Part shown: piece by piece, positions 6,232 to 7,757 of the stretch
Numbering within the stretch: the first letter of the stretch is position 1
Layout: every line of letters starts with the position of its first letter
Source of the DNA: Gorillibacterium sp.
GTDB taxonomy: Bacteria; Bacillota; Bacilli; Paenibacillales; NBRC-103111
Direction: 5' to 3'
Assembly: GCA_023511325.1 (NCBI GenBank)
Contig: JAIMBU010000096.1
Location: 1 to 7,757, forward strand
DNA length: 7,757 bases
Made by a program: the position numbers and the translations under genes
Notes under the pieces: generated by a model
Told to the model about the DNA's origin: nothing
The model's input: the letters and a program-made list of their open reading frames with translations, nothing else
Database searches by the model: none

Positions 6232-6237
6232 GGGAGG
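6232..6237 (+). promoter_or_regulatory. Shine-Dalgarno GGGAGG supporting a TTG start
   Basis: GGGAGG lies 7 nt before TTG 6245, the only well-placed start for the GH3 gene. The first in-frame ATG (6299) has no such motif and would remove 18 residues at the start of the conserved domain. Confidence 0.8.
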
Positions 6238-6244
6238 AAACAAA

Positions 6245-7757
6245 TTGAGTACACAGAGTCTGGGAGTTCCATTGGAAGGTTTTGCTGAATTTAGTCGAAT
6301 GGTAGCCGCAGAGGGCGCGGTGCTGTTAAAGAATGAAGGACAGGTGCTTCCGCTTCGAAATGGCGAAATCGTCTCCATTTTTGGCAGAACCCAAGTTGAT
6401 TACTATCGCAGTGGCACAGGTTCCGGCGGGAGTGTCCACGTTGCTTATACGACCAATCTGCTGGAGGGTCTTCGTGGTAAAAAGAACCTTGCTGTCAACG
6501 AAGAACTGGCGGCTGTCTATGAAAAGTGGCTGGAGCTGAATCCCTTTGATAATGGTGGAGGCGGCTGGGCTGCCGAGCCGTGGCAGCAGAAGGAAATGCC
6601 TTTAACTGCTGAATTGGTATCGGAGGCAAGAAGCAAATCGAACAAAGCGATCGTTGTGATTGGACGTACGGCGGGAGAAGACCAGGATAATGCCGATGAA
6701 CCGGGAAGCTACCAATTAACGGCGGAAGAAAAAGCGATGTTGAAGCAGGTGACTGCTTATTTTGAACAAACTGTTGTTGTCCTGAATGTATCGAATATTA
6801 TCGATATGAGCTGGATGAACGATGAAAGTTATGTGCACCCCATTTCTTGCGTCATCTATTCTTGGCATGGCGGCATGGAAGGAGGTAATGCAATTGCCGA
6901 CGTGCTGGCTGGTGAGGTCACACCGAGCGGGAAAATAACCGATACCATTGCTTATTCGATCGAGGATTATCCCTCAACCCGCAATTACGGCAATCAATTA
7001 AAAAACGTTTATCAGGAAGATATCTATGTGGGCTATCGTTATTTCGAGACGTTTTACCCAGATAAGGTTCAATTTGAATTTGGTTACGGGTTATCCTATA
7101 CCTCATTTAAGCTTGAGCCAGAGGATGCCAAGCTGACCTTCAAAGCAGAGGTAGAGTATGTTGAAATCGACGTAACTGTAACCAATACGGGAACTACCTT
7201 TGCGGGCAAAGAGGTCGTGCAGGTCTATTACGAAGCGCCGCAAGGAAAGCTGGGACAGCCGGCTAAGGCTTTGGCAGCATTCGGGAAGACGAAAGTCCTT
7301 CAGGCGGGTGAATCGCAGCGGCTTACCGTGAGCTTCCCTGTTCATTCCATGGCCTCTTATGATGACACCGGTGTGACGGGGCAGCCTTCCGCTTATGTGC
7401 TGGAAGCTGGGACGTACCGCTTTTACGTGGGAAGCAGTGTCAAGAATTTGGCGGAAATCGGTGTGAGCGGTCAAAGCGGTTACGTTGTGGAGGCTCTTCA
7501 AGTCGTAGAGCAACTGCAAGAAGCGCTGGCGCCGTCGGAAGGCATTACGAGAATGAAGCCAGGCCCTCGGAAGCAAGACGGCTCGTATGAACTCATCTTT
7601 GTAGAGGTGCCAAAGCGAAAGATTTCCTTAGCGGAACGAATCGCTAAGAATCTTCCCGAAACTTTGGAGCAAACCGGTAATCAAGGATATAAATTAAGAG
7701 ATGTTTATGACCGAAAAGTCGGCATGAACGCCTTTATCGCCCAACTGGACGATCAGG
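6245..7757 (+). CDS. GH3 family glycoside hydrolase (beta-glucosidase-like), reversed domain order, 3' truncated by the window
   Basis: 504 codons are visible and the frame is still open at the window edge. The protein begins with what is normally the C-terminal half of GH3 enzymes. The alpha/beta sandwich starts at AAEGAVLLKNEG (21-32), a hallmark opening of that domain. Glu145 in RTAGEDQD (141-148) occupies the position of the usual acid/base Glu. SWHGGMEGGNAIADVL (206-221) and PSGKITDT (227-234) follow, then FGYGLSYT (279-286) and a fibronectin-III-like domain (about 303-398). The last visible stretch, from about 490 (DRKVGMNAFIAQLDD), looks like the start of the N-terminal-type barrel, which would carry the nucleophilic Asp downstream. 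This inverted order is known in some rumen GH3 beta-glucosidases (Ruminococcus albus, Butyrivibrio). There is no signal peptide, so it should be cytoplasmic. Translation starts at TTG. The likely role is hydrolysis of beta-glucosides; exact specificity is open. Confidence 0.9.
   Translation, partial: MSTQSLGVPLEGFAEFSRMVAAEGAVLLKNEGQVLPLRNGEIVSIFGRTQVDYYRSGTGSGGSVHVAYTTNLLEGLRGKKNLAVNEELAAVYEKWLELNPFDNGGGGWAAEPWQQKEMPLTAELVSEARSKSNKAIVVIGRTAGEDQDNADEPGSYQLTAEEKAMLKQVTAYFEQTVVVLNVSNIIDMSWMNDESYVHPISCVIYSWHGGMEGGNAIADVLAGEVTPSGKITDTIAYSIEDYPSTRNYGNQLKNVYQEDIYVGYRYFETFYPDKVQFEFGYGLSYTSFKLEPEDAKLTFKAEVEYVEIDVTVTNTGTTFAGKEVVQVYYEAPQGKLGQPAKALAAFGKTKVLQAGESQRLTVSFPVHSMASYDDTGVTGQPSAYVLEAGTYRFYVGSSVKNLAEIGVSGQSGYVVEALQVVEQLQEALAPSEGITRMKPGPRKQDGSYELIFVEVPKRKISLAERIAKNLPETLEQTGNQGYKLRDVYDRKVGMNAFIAQLDDQ

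Noticed and set aside
7103..7576. A 157-codon minus-strand frame
   Set aside because: It is antisense to the GH3 gene, whose conserved motifs define the coding strand here.
1..7757. CRISPR arrays, tRNA or rRNA genes, insertion sequences, phage or defence genes
   Set aside because: I looked for regularly spaced repeats, cloverleaf-like folds, transposase motifs and terminal inverted repeats with target duplications, and found none.

Overview
The window looks like chromosomal DNA from a low-to-mid GC Gram-positive bacterium, most likely Paenibacillus or a close relative. The evidence is strong AGGAGG-type ribosome binding sites before almost every gene, a TTG start, LplB/YtcP-type sugar importer permeases, and a dense set of carbohydrate genes interspersed with Bacillales-type hairpin terminators. 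The genus is an inference from style and family membership.

Layout. Bases 1-81 hold the tail of an upstream transcription unit, including a perfect 14-bp intercistronic stem-loop. Three plus-strand genes follow in an operon-like array: two ABC importer permeases (82-972 and 990-1919) and a 3-hydroxyisobutyrate-dehydrogenase-type NAD(P) oxidoreductase fused to a C-terminal YciI-like domain (1961-3118). The operon ends at two stacked hairpins (3131-3185 and 3213-3257) placed between convergent genes. On the minus strand lies a 672-residue cytoplasmic glycoside-hydrolase-like protein (3332-5350) with a GHL6-type barrel, a beta-galactosidase-trimerisation-like domain and a C-terminal beta domain. 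A 292-bp divergent intergenic region follows. Next on the plus strand are a small bacterial PH-domain protein (5643-6017) with its own terminator, and the first 504 codons of a family 3 glycoside hydrolase (6245 to the window end). The GH3 gene has reversed domain order and is cut off by the window before its catalytic barrel.

How the genes fit together. The permeases would form the membrane channel of a CUT1-type oligosaccharide importer. Its substrate-binding protein is probably encoded just upstream, and its ATPase is probably a shared MsmX-type protein; neither is in the window. Both hydrolases lack signal peptides, so imported oligosaccharides or glycosides would be cleaved in the cytoplasm. 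The fused dehydrogenase would oxidise or reduce a resulting small hydroxyacid or sugar acid. The PH-domain gene has no obvious link. The sugar itself cannot be read from the sequence.

Points of most interest are the dehydrogenase-YciI fusion, the poorly characterised GHL6-type hydrolase, the compact foldable three-way-junction leader before the GH3 gene, and the reversed-order GH3. I saw no CRISPR array, tRNA, rRNA, insertion sequence or phage gene.
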